From Actinernus sp. WN-2022 (Eukaryota; Cnidaria; Anthozoa; Actiniaria; Actinernidae): 64,000 nt of DNA. Position 1 is the stretch's first letter, and the number at the start of each line of letters is the position of its first letter. This document shows, in pieces, positions 13,101 to 24,915 of the stretch. Under the pieces are notes generated by a model. It did no database searches, was not told where the DNA came from, and saw only the letters and a list, made by a program, of their open reading frames with translations. A program made the translations under genes and the position numbers. The DNA lies in contig JAOWCC010001634.1 in NCBI GenBank assembly GCA_030867875.1, positions 101,163,321 through 101,227,320 on the forward strand. Direction: 5' to 3'.

Positions 13101-16100
13101 AGAATCTTGTGTGCCTTTAAGCTTTAAAAGCCAGTAACTCGTGTTTTTGCCGTTTTCTTGAAAGGGCAAATGACAGTTGAAGTATTTTCTGGCCTTTCTA
13201 TCCCATAATTGACTTGACTTAGCTCCATCCCATAATTTCTTTATTTGAGACCTAGAGGTTATGCTTAGGTTAGAAAAAGGCCATTTTCTGGTATTGTTAC
13301 TCAAAATACAGGAAACTTCCATCCAGTAAACGCAATCTACATTAAGAGAACGTTGTATTGCCGTATAGTGCATCGAAATCCATCAAAAGCTCGAGAAATG
13401 GCGCCACTTTGAAGATTTTAGGGTACACAAGTAACTTTGAGAGATTCAGGTTAGCTTACAAAAACCACATTTTCGGGTTTTCTACACCAAATACGGCAAA
13501 ACTGGCACGCTAGTCTTAAAGTACTGGAAGAGACCGTTGTTTTGACGTGTAGTACATCGAAATCCATCAAAAGTTCGAGAAATGGCGCCACTTTGAAGAT
13601 TTTAGGGTACACAAGTAACTTTGAGAGATTCAGGTTAGCTTACAAAAACCACATTTTCGGGTTTTCTACACCAAATACGGCAAAACTGGCACGCTAGTCT
13701 TAAAGTACTGGAAGAGACCGTTGTTTTGACGTGTAGTACATCGAAATCCATCAAAAGCTCGAGAAATGGCGCCACTTTGAAGATTTTAGGGTACACAAGT
13801 AACTTTGAGAGATTCAGGTTAGCTTACAAAAACCACATTTTCGGGTTTTCTACACCAAATACGGCAAAACTGGCACGCTAGTCTTAAAGTATTGGAAGAG
13901 ACCGTTGTTTTGACGTGTAGTACATCGAAATCCATCAAAAGTTCGAGAAATGGCGCCACTTTGAAGATTTTAGGGTACACAAGTAACTTTGAGAGATTCA
14001 GGTTAGCTTACAAAAACCACATTTTCGGGTTTTCTACACCAAATACGGCAAAACTGGCACCCTAGTCTTAAAGTACTGGAAGAGACCGTTGTTTTGACGT
14101 GTAGTACATCGAAATCCATCAAAAGCTCGAGAAATGGCGCCACTTTGAAGATTTTAGGGTACACAAGTAACTTTGAGAGATTCAGGTTAGCTTACAAAAA
14201 CCACATTTTCGGGTTTTCTACACCAAATACGGCAAAACTGGCACGCTAGTCTTAAAGTACTGGAAGAGACCGTTGTTTTGACGTGTAGTACATCGAAATC
14301 CATCAAAAGCTCGAGAAATGGCGCCACTTTGAAATTTGTAAGGTACACAAGATCTAGCATGTTTTCACAAAAGGAGCCTTTGAACCTAACACCCCCTTTT
14401 GTGAAAACATGCTAGATCTTGTGTGCCTTTAAGCTTTAAAAGCCAGTAACTCGTGTTTTTGCCGTTTTCTTGAAAGGGCAAATGACAGTTGAAGTATTTT
14501 CTGGCCTTTCTATCCCATAATTGACTTGACTTAGCTCCATCCCATAATTTCTTTATTTGAGACCTAGAGGTTATGCTTAGGTTAGAAAAAGGCCATTTTC
14601 TGGTATTGTTACTCAAAATACAGGAAACTTCCATCCAGTAAACGCAATCTACATTAAGAGAACGTTGTATTGCCGTATAGTGCATCGAAATCCATCAAAA
14701 GCTCGAGAAATGGCGCCACTTTGAAGATTTTAGGGTACACAAGTAACTTTGAGAGATTCAGGTTAGCTTACAAAAACCACATTTTCGGGTTTTCTACACC
14801 AAATACGGCAAAACTGGCACGCTAGTCTTAAAGTACTGGAAGAGACCGTTGTTTTGACGTGTAGTACATCGAAATCCATCAAAAGTTCGAGAAATGGCGC
14901 CACTTTGAAGATTTTAGGGTACACAAGTAACTTTGAGAGATTCAGGTTAGCTTACAAAAACCACATTTTCGGGTTTTCTACACCAAATACGGCAAAACTG
15001 GCACGCTAGTCTTAAAGTACTGGAAGAGACCGTTGTTTTGACGTGTAGTACATCGAAATCCATCAAAAGCTCGAGAAATGGCGCCACTTTGAAGATTTTA
15101 GGGTACACAAGTAACTTTGAGAGATTCAGGTTAGCTTACAAAAACCACATTTTCGGGTTTTCTACACCAAATACGGCAAAACTGGCACGCTAGTCTTAAA
15201 GTACTGGAAGAGACCGTTGTTTTGACGTGTAGTACATCGAAATCCATCAAAAGCTCGAGAAATGGCGCCACTTTGAAATTTGTAAGGTACACAAGAATCT
15301 TGTGTGCCTTTAAGCTTTAAAAGCCAGTAACTCGTGTTTTTGCCGTTTTCTTGAAAGGGCAAATGACAGTTGAAGTATTTTCTGGCCTTTCTATCCCATA
15401 ATTGACTTGACTTAGCTCCATCCCATAATTTCTTTATTTGAGACCTAGAGGTTATGCTTAGGTTAGAAAAAGGCCATTTTCTGGTATTGTTACTCAAAAT
15501 ACAGGAAACTTCCATCCAGTAAACGCAATCTACATTAAGAGAACGTTGTATTGCCGTATAGTGCATCGAAATCCATCAAAAGCTCGAGAAATGGCGCCAC
15601 TTTGAAGATTTTAGGGTACACAAGTAACTTTGAGAGATTCAGGTTAGCTTACAAAAACCACATTTTCGGGTTTTCTACACCAAATACGGCAAAACTGGCA
15701 CGCTAGTCTTAAAGTACTGGAAGAGACCGTTGTTTTGACGTGTAGTACATCGAAATCCATCAAAAGTTCGAGAAATGGCGCCACTTTGAAGATTTTAGGG
15801 TACACAAGTAACTTTGAGAGATTCAGGTTAGCTTACAAAAACCACATTTTCGGGTTTTCTACACCAAATACGGCAAAACTGGCACGCTAGTCTTAAAGTA
15901 CTGGAAGAGACCGTTGTTTTGACGTGTAGTACATCGAAATCCATCAAAAGCTCGAGAAATGGCGCCACTTTGAAGATTTTAGGGTACACAAGTAACTTTG
16001 AGAGATTCAGGTTAGCTTACAAAAACCACATTTTCGGGTTTTCTACACCAAATACGGCAAAACTGGCACGCTAGTCTTAAAGTACTGGAAGAGACCGTTG

Positions 16101-19100
16101 TTTTGACGTGTAGTACATCGAAATCCATCAAAAGCTCGAGAAATGGCGCCACTTTGAAATTTGTAAGGTACACAAGAATCTTGTGTGCCTTTAAGCTTTA
16201 AAAGCCAGTAACTCGTGTTTTTGCCGTTTTCTTGAAAGGGCAAATGACAGTTGAAGTATTTTCTGGCCTTTCTATCCCATAATTGACTTGACTTAGCTCC
16301 ATCCCATAATTTCTTTATTTGAGACCTAGAGGTTATGCTTAGGTTAGAAAAAGGCCATTTTCTGGTATTGTTACTCAAAATACAGGAAACTTCCATCCAG
16401 TAAACGCAATCTACATTAAGAGAACGTTGTATTGCCGTATAGTGCATCGAAATCCATCAAAAGCTCGAGAAATGGCGCCACTTTGAAGATTTTAGGGTAC
16501 ACAAGTAACTTTGAGAGATTCAGGTTAGCTTACAAAAACCACATTTTCGGGTTTTCTACACCAAATACGGCAAAACTGGCACGCTAGTCTTAAAGTACTG
16601 GAAGAGACCGTTGTTTTGACGTGTAGTACATCGAAATCCATCAAAAGCTCGAGAAATGGCGCCACTTTGAAGATTTTAGGGTACACAAGTAACTTTGAGA
16701 GATTCAGGTTAGCTTACAAAAACCACATTTTCGGGTTTTCTACACCAAATACGGCAAAACTGGCACGCTAGTCTTAAAGTACTGGAAGAGACCGTTGTTT
16801 TGACGTGTAGTACATCGAAATCCATCAAAAGTTCGAGAAATGGCGCCACTTTGAAGATTTTAGGGTACACAAGTAACTTTGAGAGATTCAGGTTAGCTTA
16901 CAAAAACCACATTTTCGGGTTTTCTACACCAAATACGGCAAAACTGGCACGCTAGTCTTAAAGTACTGGAAGAGACCGTTGTTTTGACGTGTAGTACATC
17001 GAAATCCATCAAAAGCTCGAGAAATGGCGCCACTTTGAAGATTTTAGGGTACACAAGTAACTTTGAGAGATTCAGGTTAGCTTACAAAAACCACATTTTC
17101 GGGTTTTCTACACCAAATACGGCAAAACTGGCACGCTAGTCTTAAAGTACTGGAAGAGACCGTTGTTTTGACGTGTAGTACATCGAAATCCATCAAAAGC
17201 TCGAGAAATGGCGCCACTTTGAAGATTTTAGGGTACACAAGTAACTTTGAGAGATTCAGGTTAGCTTACAAAAACCACATTTTCGGGTTTTCTACACCAA
17301 ATACGGCAAAACTGGCACGCTAGTCTTAAAGTACTGGAAGAGACCGTTGTTTTGACGTGTAGTACATCGAAATCCATCAAAAGCTCGAGAAATGGCGCCA
17401 CTTTGAAATTTGTAAGGTACACAAGAATCTTGTGTGCCTTTAAGCTTTAAAAGCCAGTAACTCGTGTTTTTGCCGTTTTCTTGAAAGGGCAAATGACAGT
17501 TGAAGTATTTTCTGGCCTTTCTATCCCATAATTGACTTGACTTAGCTCCATCCCATAATTTCTTTATTTGAGACCTAGAGGTTATGCTTAGGTTAGAAAA
17601 AGGCCATTTTCTGGTATTGTTACTCAAAATACAGGAAACTTCCATCCAGTAAACGCAATCTACATTAAGAGAACGTTGTATTGCCGTATAGTGCATCGAA
17701 ATCCATCAAAAGCTCGAGAAATGGCGCCACTTTGAAGATTTTAGGGTACACAAGTAACTTTGAGAGATTCAGGTTAGCTTACAAAAACCACATTTTCGGG
17801 TTTTCTACACCAAATACGGCAAAACTGGCACGCTAGTCTTAAAGTACTGGAAGAGACCGTTGTTTTGACGTGTAGTACATCGAAATCCATCAAAAGCTCG
17901 AGAAATGGCGCCACTTTGAAGATTTTAGGGTACACAAGTAACTTTGAGAGATTCAGGTTAGCTTACAAAAACCACATTTTCGGGTTTTCTACACCAAATA
18001 CGGCAAAACTGGCACGCTAGTCTTAAAGTACTGGAAGAGACCGTTGTTTTGACGTGTAGTACATCGAAATCCATCAAAAGTTCGAGAAATGGCGCCACTT
18101 TGAAGATTTTAGGGTACACAAGTAACTTTGAGAGATTCAGGTTAGCTTACAAAAACCACATTTTCGGGTTTTCTACACCAAATACGGCAAAACTGGCACG
18201 CTAGTCTTAAAGTACTGGAAGAGACCGTTGTTTTGACGTGTAGTACATCGAAATCCATCAAAAGTTCGAGAAATGGCGCCACTTTGAAGATTTTAGGGTA
18301 CACAAGTAACTTTGAGAGATTCAGGTTAGCTTACAAAAACCACATTTTCGGGTTTTCTACACCAAATACGGCAAAACTGGCACGCTAGTCTTAAAGTACT
18401 GGAAGAGACCGTTGTTTTGACGTGTAGTACATCGAAATCCATCAAAAGCTCGAGAAATGGCGCCACTTTGAAATTTGTAAGGTACACAAGAATCTTGTGT
18501 GCCTTTAAGCTTTAAAAGCCAGTAACTCGTGTTTTTGCCGTTTTCTTGAAAGGGCAAATGACAGTTGAAGTATTTTCTGGCCTTTCTATCCCATAATTGA
18601 CTTGACTTAGCTCCATCCCATAATTTCTTTATTTGAGACCTAGAGGTTATGCTTAGGTTAGAAAAAGGCCATTTTCTGGTATTGTTACTCAAAATACAGG
18701 AAACTTCCATCCAGTAAACGCAATCTACATTAAGAGAACGTTGTATTGCCGTATAGTGCATCGAAATCCATCAAAAGCTCGAGAAATGGCGCCACTTTGA
18801 AGATTTTAGGGTACACAAGTAACTTTGAGAGATTCAGGTTAGCTTACAAAAACCACATTTTCGGGTTTTCTACACCAAATACGGCAAAACTGGCACGCTA
18901 GTCTTAAAGTACTGGAAGAGACCGTTGTTTTGACGTGTAGTACATCGAAATCCATCAAAAGCTCGAGAAATGGCGCCACTTTGAAGATTTTAGGGTACAC
19001 AAGTAACTTTGAGAGATTCAGGTTAGCTTACAAAAACCACATTTTCGGGTTTTCTACACCAAATACGGCAAAACTGGCACGCTAGTCTTAAAGTACTGGA

Positions 19101-20040
19101 AGAGACCGTTGTTTTGACGTGTAGTACATCGAAATCCATCAAAAGTTCGAGAAATGGCGCCACTTTGAAGATTTTAGGGTACACAAGTAACTTTGAGAGA
19201 TTCAGGTTAGCTTACAAAAACCACATTTTCGGGTTTTCTACACCAAATACGGCAAAACTGGCACGCTAGTCTTAAAGTACTGGAAGAGACCGTTGTTTTG
19301 ACGTGTAGTACATCGAAATCCATCAAAAGCTCGAGAAATGGCGCCACTTTGAAGATTTTAGGGTACACAAGTAACTTTGAGAGATTCAGGTTAGCTTACA
19401 AAAACCACATTTTCGGGTTTTCTACACCAAATACGGCAAAACTGGCACGCTAGTCTTAAAGTATTGGAAGAGACCGTTGTTTTGACGTGTAGTACATCGA
19501 AATCCATCAAAAGTTCGAGAAATGGCGCCACTTTGAAGATTTTAGGGTACACAAGTAACTTTGAGAGATTCAGGTTAGCTTACAAAAACCACATTTTCGG
19601 GTTTTCTACACCAAATACGGCAAAACTGGCACCCTAGTCTTAAAGTACTGGAAGAGACCGTTGTTTTGACGTGTAGTACATCGAAATCCATCAAAAGCTC
19701 GAGAAATGGCGCCACTTTGAAGATTTTAGGGTACACAAGTAACTTTGAGAGATTCAGGTTAGCTTACAAAAACCACATTTTCGGGTTTTCTACACCAAAT
19801 ACGGCAAAACTGGCACGCTAGTCTTAAAGTACTGGAAGAGACCGTTGTTTTGACGTGTAGTACATCGAAATCCATCAAAAGCTCGAGAAATGGCTCCACT
19901 TTGAAATTTGTAAGGTACACAAGATCTAGCATGTTTTCACAAAAGGAGCCTTTGAACCTAACACCCCCTTTTGTGAAAACATGCTAGATATATATATACA
20001 TATAAATTGAATAATTAGATAAATTAATATAATATAACAC

Positions 20041-20484
20041 TTAAGGCTCATATGCTAGATTAAAAAAATGGGTCTTGAGATGGCGCTTGAACTTATCTAC
20101 AGATTTAATCTCACGGAGAGCACTTGGTAGTGAGTTCCACAGCTGTGGTGCAGCAACCATGAATGACCTATCTCCTAGCGTCAACTTTGTCCTAACATTC
20201 GGTAAACTAAGCATTAAACTATTCGAGCATCTTAAGTTATAATGAGATTCCTTAACGTTAATCAGTTCACATAGATATTCTGGTGCCATTCCGTAGATAC
20301 ATTTAAAAGTTAAGAGTAATACTTTAAAATTGATGCGCAGTCGAATTGGAAGCCAATGCAGCTCACGGAGGAGAGGAGTAATGTGGCAATACTTAGGCGC
20401 ATTGTAAACCAATCTAGCAGATATATTCATGACGCGCTGGAGCTTATTTAGCTGGCAGTCAGGCAACCCAACTTCAAGGTACAC
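20041..20484 (-). pseudogene. LINE reverse-transcriptase C-terminal fragment
   Basis: The 147-residue frame matches the tail downstream of the reverse-transcriptase domain in CR1/L2-like non-LTR retrotransposons. The visible hallmarks are LQRVMNISARLVYNAP near the N-terminus, HITPLLRELHWLP around residues 34-46, a FKVLLLTFKCIYGMAPEYL stretch, and PQLWNSLPSALREI near residue 110. The fragment lacks the catalytic domain (no YxDD) and has no upstream continuation, so it is a 5'-truncated insertion. Its A/T-rich 3' side (19,989-20,040) abuts the end of the satellite array. The subfamily is not resolved. Confidence 0.85.
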
Positions 20485-20499
20485 ACAGTTTTCCTGTTT

Positions 20500-21125
20500 C
20501 TCTGGTGTCTGCCTTTAACTAATCTACACTCAGAGTAGAACTTATTTTTATCTATAAGGGGATATTGAGCAAAACAGGTCACGTGACCTTGTATTCGATT
20601 TATTGATCAGCATTTTTCTCCTTACCGATAAATAAAAGTCATGGTGCGAGGGCAGATTTATGTGTATCTTTAATTCCCCAATATTTAAAAAACCAAAACG
20701 GTTCTTAAAAGGATTTTTCTCATTACCCCATTTACAGTTGAACGTTCGAACGAAGAAGGGTCACGTGACATGTCACATGACTGCAGTTTTCACTTTAAAG
20801 TGTTAAAGTCCACGAGTTATGTTAGTCGAACTTTAGTCGCGCCGAACTTAGCTAGATCAGAAGGAACCGCGGCCGGCGTAAGTCTTATCGTTGAGCATAC
20901 TTTGAATAGCTATTCTCACGTTACACCATGCAATCTCGATATTTACCATCTTAACGATTAACACTATCTTCTGCTATAGTTGTGTCCTGTAGATAAAACG
21001 TCTTATAATAATAGCATCGCACCCTTTTCCAGCATTTAAAAAAAACCTCTCCTAGCCTGGTGAAAACAGGAAGAGCACAGGCTTTGCCGCTCCTTCCCAG
21101 ACCCGTAAATTGCTCCATACATCAA
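20500..21125. other. Intergenic stretch, no gene seen
   Basis: Short open frames here show no recognisable domain. Two CACGTG E-box sites occur, near 20,580 and 20,762. I see nothing else that can be supported. Confidence 0.5.
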
Positions 21126-21130
21126 GAAAG

Positions 21131-21570
21131 CCGGGTAGACAGGGCTTGGTATATAAAGTTACCAAGATACGGTGATACAGTGATACGAAGATCTAAAATT
21201 TCATTTTTTAAGCGGACGCTAAATATAAATGGCCCACGCTAAATACAGGTTTCACTGCATTTAATGAGAACCTCGATTAATCGTAGATCCAGTATGAAAC
21301 GGACTGTTGTCTGGGTCACTTGAGCTCTTGCATGCATGCAGCCGTGGCGTGATCGATGCATTAACGGTATTATCTTTCAGCATGGTTGAGAAAACAGACG
21401 TCACGAACCCAGACAACAGTCCTCATTAAATGCAGTGACACCTGTATTTCAGTAGTGGGGGCCATTTAGTATCTGCCAGGAGCCCTGTATCCGCTTAAAA
21501 AAAATTGAGATCTTCGTATCACTGTATCTCAGTAACACTTTATATCAGGTTATATACCAAGCCGGGTAAC
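21131..21570. repeat. Imperfect fold-back element (~440 bp)
   Basis: The left side runs from gggcttggtatataaagtta through gatacagtgatacgaagatc and tgcatttaatgag to gactgttgtctgggt. It reappears in reverse complement from acccagacaacagtcc at ~21,404 to tatataccaagccgg at ~21,567. The centre is near 21,350. The arms have several mismatches and small indels, so this is an old non-autonomous fold-back or MITE remnant. No coding capacity was seen. Confidence 0.75.
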
Positions 21571-21784
21571 TTCATCTAGCCTCCTCCTTTGCTCAGAAAC
21601 TACATCTGAAATCTTAGCAGCACGGCGGTCTTAGATTGCTAAACGTTTCGGCTAACATTCGAACAGATAGGGTTTTGCTACCTAATAAAAATGTGTCCGA
21701 CTGCTTACGCCGCCCCCTAGATCTTTACGAAACTGAGCCGAGAAGGTACTTCCGACTTTTGAAATAAAATTTCCCACTTCTGAG

Positions 21785-22332
21785 TTAAAGTGCACCTAAC
21801 CCCTTTTGCAATTTTTATACATATGAATCTTTGAAAGGTTTGAGTACTTCTGCGAAGACATTTTTGGCTTACAGAGAATATTCTATGTTCTAGGCTTGTT
21901 TGAAATGGTGAAAATTTGACCTTTCCTGACCCATGACCGCGTAAGAAAAAGCCTGGGTCGATTCTGGATCTTACGTCACCTCATTAATGCATTATTCTCC
22001 ATGGCGCCTTTCTATCACAACAACATCGATATATAGAGAATATATACAGTCTGTGAGTTGTTAGTAAAGAAAACAGTTATTTTAGACAAAATGCTAATAT
22101 TTATTCAACTTATTGCAAAGTTGAATGAATTAGATGACGTAAGATCCAGAATCGACCCAGGCTTTTTCTTACGCGGTCATGGGTCAAGAAAGGTCAAATT
22201 TTCACCATTTCAAACAAGCCTATAATAACATAGAATAGTCTTTGTAAGTCAATAATTTATTCGCAGAAGTACTCAAAACCTTTCAAAGTCTCATTGGTAT
22301 AAAACTCGCAAAAGGGGTTAGGTGCACTTTAA
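21785..22332. mobile_element. MITE with ~200-bp inverted arms and TTAA flanks
   Basis: The element begins agtgcacctaacccctttt at 21,789 and ends in its reverse complement at 22,328. It is flanked on both sides by TTAA (21,785-21,788 and 22,329-22,332). The arms (about 21,789-21,985 and 22,133-22,328) match closely, including a shared block around gggtcgattctggatcttac. A TTAA target duplication is the hallmark of piggyBac-type transposition, so this is probably a non-autonomous piggyBac-like element. No transposase is present. Confidence 0.8.
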
Positions 22333-22790
22333 GAATTTTCTAACACCCCGTGGTGCAGATGGGTTGATACAGTAATGTAATGTACTGAATGCAAGGACCA
22401 ATTCGGACGAAGTGCAGGAACCGGATCACCTTGGATGGGATCTAATCAGCAAAAATATACGAATATCAAGACAAAATGAAAGGCTGATTGTACGGTACTG
22501 GGAATATATATAATTATTACCGATATTTCGGTTGGCACGGCCAACCTTCCTCAGGGTACACAAGTATATGGCAAGAAACCGTTAGTTACAAATTTTGAAA
22601 ACATGAATGTGAGACTAGGAGATAAAATTACAAGTGATGAGTGGTCGTGATAGAGAACTAAGCTAAATACAATTCCAGTAGTACAGTAGTACGACACAAA
22701 GCCAACGCAATTTGTTTTATAATAATATATATTTTTTTACTTTTTAATCTGATAATCCAGTGATCAGCACACGCCTATCAGCGTTATGTC
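22333..22790. other. Non-coding stretch with old repeat fragments
   Basis: No gene was recognised. A block at 22,518-22,560 (ccgatatttcggttggcacg, followed by a cctcaggg motif) resembles a dispersed repeat motif that I associate with Penelope-like retroelement remnants. The assignment is weak. Confidence 0.3.
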
Positions 22791-22796
22791 GTAGTT

Positions 22797-23055
22797 GTAT
22801 TTCTCCCAAACGTTTCGTTTGATAACTATATACAAACTTATTCAGGGAGTACTGAACTAATAAACGGGCTGAACAGGGCCTATAGCAAACGTGCTACGGA
22901 AATCTGTGGTTATACATGCGTAAGCCTGAGGCAGGAGAGTCCCGTAGATAAATAAATATGCTAAAACAATATTTTTGAGGTTGGATTAACGTTAGTTCAG
23001 TACTCCCTGAAAAAGTTTGTAGTAATCAAACGAAACGCGTGGGAGAAATAAAACT
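22797..23055. repeat. Fold-back element with ~65-bp arms
   Basis: The left arm at 22,797-22,862 (tttctcccaaacgtttcgtt ... cagggagtactgaactaa) returns in reverse complement at about 22,992-23,055 with a few mismatches. About 130 bp of unrelated loop separates the arms. Nothing coding is seen. This is consistent with a MITE. Confidence 0.75.
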
Positions 23056-23550
23056 TCAACAAATCGCTGATACCGCGCGAGTTATACAAATTTATTTTGT
23101 CAAAAATCATTTGCAGAGGCCCTTGTACACTCCTAGTCGCGACGCCAGACGGTACTGTGTTTCTGAGTGGCATGGCGTGAAATCAACACTGACAAACATA
23201 CTAATCACGGCAGATAATATGAATGTTACTGTTGGAAAGCATTGAGAGCAGTCAGCTGCCGCGGCACATGTACATTTCCCGTTTACATCTTTGTGCTAAT
23301 CACAAGCGCCATGCTTAACGTTGATTTTAAATTAAATGTTTTCATAACCTTAGAAGTGAAGTCTCACAATCATATTGGAAATACCAAAATATTTCCGTCT
23401 TCGCAAAATATTCTTCCTCAAATCAAATTAAAATATCGGAAAAAAAATCCTGAACATCGGTCTAAAAACGTATCCAGAATGCCCTCCTTTCTGCTAAAGG
23501 CACGGGTATTGTTTGTTTTTTGTCTGTGACTTGAGTTACACTTGTTTGGC

Positions 23551-24440
23551 TAAACCGAGGCAAGATATAAACGATTTTTCTCAAAGTCACGTGACTGATG
23601 ACGTCACACCACCCAAAGGGTCGGGTGATGTTTTTTTTGTGTCTGTGGCTATGTCACAGCAGTTTGGTTGTTGTTTTGCTAAACCGAGGCAAGATATAAA
23701 GCGATTTGCTAAAAGTCACGTGACTGATGACGTCACACCACTCAAAGGGTCGGGTGATGTTTGTTTTGTGTCTGTGACTATGTCACAGCAGTTTGGTTGT
23801 TGTTTTGCTAAACCGAGGCAAGATATAAAGCGATTTGCTAAAAGTCACGTGACTGATGACGTCACACCACCCAAAGGGTCGGGTGATGTTTTTTTTGTGT
23901 CTGTGGCTATGTCACAGCACTTTGGTTGTTGTTTTGCTAAACCGAGGCAAGATATAAAGCGATTTGCTAAAAGTCACGTGACTGATGACGTCACACCACC
24001 AATGGGTCGGGTGATGTTTGCTTTGTGTCTGTGACTATGTCACAGTAGTTTGGTTGTTGTTTAACTAAACCGAGGCAAGATATAAACGAATTTGCTAAAA
24101 GTCACGTGACTGATGACGTCACACCACTTAAAGGGACGTGTGATGTTTGTTTTGTGTCTGTGACTATGTGACAGCAGTTTGGTTGTTGTTATGCTAAACC
24201 TAGGCAAGATATAAAGCGATTTGCTAAAAGTCACGTGCCTGATGACGTCACACCACTTAAAGGGACGTGTGATGTTTGTTTTGTGTCTGTGACTATGTGA
24301 CAGCAGTTTGGTTGTTGTTATGCTAAACCTAGGCAAGATATAAAGCGATTTGCTAAAAGTCACGTGCCTGATGACGTCACACACTCAAAGGGACGGGTGA
24401 TGTTTGTTTTGTGTCGGTGACTATGTCACCTGTTTGGTTG
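23551..24440. repeat. 129-bp tandem repeat with CRE and E-box sites
   Basis: About seven units with a 129-bp period start at 23,551, 23,680, 23,809 and onward, and diverge slightly toward the right end. Most units carry a CACGTG E-box, a TGACGTCA full CRE palindrome about 10 bp after it, and a tgtgactatgtcacag inverted motif. Long open frames run through the array on both strands because the period is a multiple of three. Protein function is not supported. The array may bind bZIP or bHLH factors, which is inference from the motifs only. Confidence 0.9.
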
Positions 24441-24671
24441 TTGTTTTGCTTAAAAGAAAAGGTAGGAACAAAAACCCCAGAGAGGAACCACATCCCTAGC
24501 TGAAATAGGCCTCATTAATGCAAAATCCTAGGAATACGGTTCCGCCCGGAACGAAAACCCTAGGGATTTGGTTCCAACAGGAACCAAATCAGGTAGGAAC
24601 CAAAACCCTGTTACAGCGGCAGTCATTATCTCTTTATATGTAAGCTCATGCTGTTGTTTACCAGCTTATTA

Positions 24672-24915
24672 ATTACTCGGGCCAGGCCTTTGGCCGGCAC
24701 GAGTCAGAAAATGCAAGCCGTTTATTATTATTATTATTACTCGGGCCAGGCCTTCGGCCGGCACGAGTCAGAAAATGCAAGCCGTTTATTATTATTACTC
24801 GGGCCAGGCCTTCGGCCGGCACGAGTCAGAAAATGCAAGCCGTTTATTACTCGGGCCAGGCCTTCGGCCGGCACGAGTCAGAAAATGCAAGCCGTTTATT
24901 ATTATTATTATTATT
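24672..24915. repeat. Short tandem repeat, ~50-60 bp units plus ATT tract
   Basis: Four copies of actcgggccaggccttcggc ... gaaaatgcaagccgtttatt are separated by ATT runs of different length. The unit contains a ggccttcggccggc inverted repeat. The ATT runs may be tails of small retroelements that inserted into one another. That reading is inference. Confidence 0.85.

Larger units (their letters stand above)
1..19988. repeat. Satellite array with nested higher-order repeats
   Basis: The array already runs at base 1 and stops at about 19,988. It is built from roughly 74 copies of a 184-bp monomer (A), 13 copies of a 329-bp unit (B), five full copies of a ~391-bp unit (C) and one truncated C. 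B or C units start at 1105, 2354, 3603, 4300, 5549, 6799, 7375, 8318, 9199, 10264, 11514, 12090, 13033, 14283, 15226, 16107, 17356, 18421 and 19854. The spacing shows higher-order units of 1,249 bp (five A plus one B), 881, 943 and 1,065 bp, and a 4,715-bp block repeated from 6799 to 11514 and again onward. A copies differ at only a few sites (gctcgag/gttcgag, tactgg/tattgg, cacgctag/caccctag). This points to recent unequal exchange. The open frames of 99-134 codons inside B and C are treated as by-products. Confidence 0.97.

Noticed and set aside
1041..18761. Repeated 99-134-codon open frames in the satellite as real genes
   Set aside because: They lie in tandemly repeated DNA, cross monomer borders, show no domain and are identical only because the DNA is homogenised.
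1..19988. CRISPR array
   Set aside because: Units are contiguous with no unique spacers, and the window is eukaryotic.
23513..24384. Proteins of 173 and 107 residues over the 129-bp array
   Set aside because: Both strands are open because the period is a multiple of three; the sequence is explained by the repeat.
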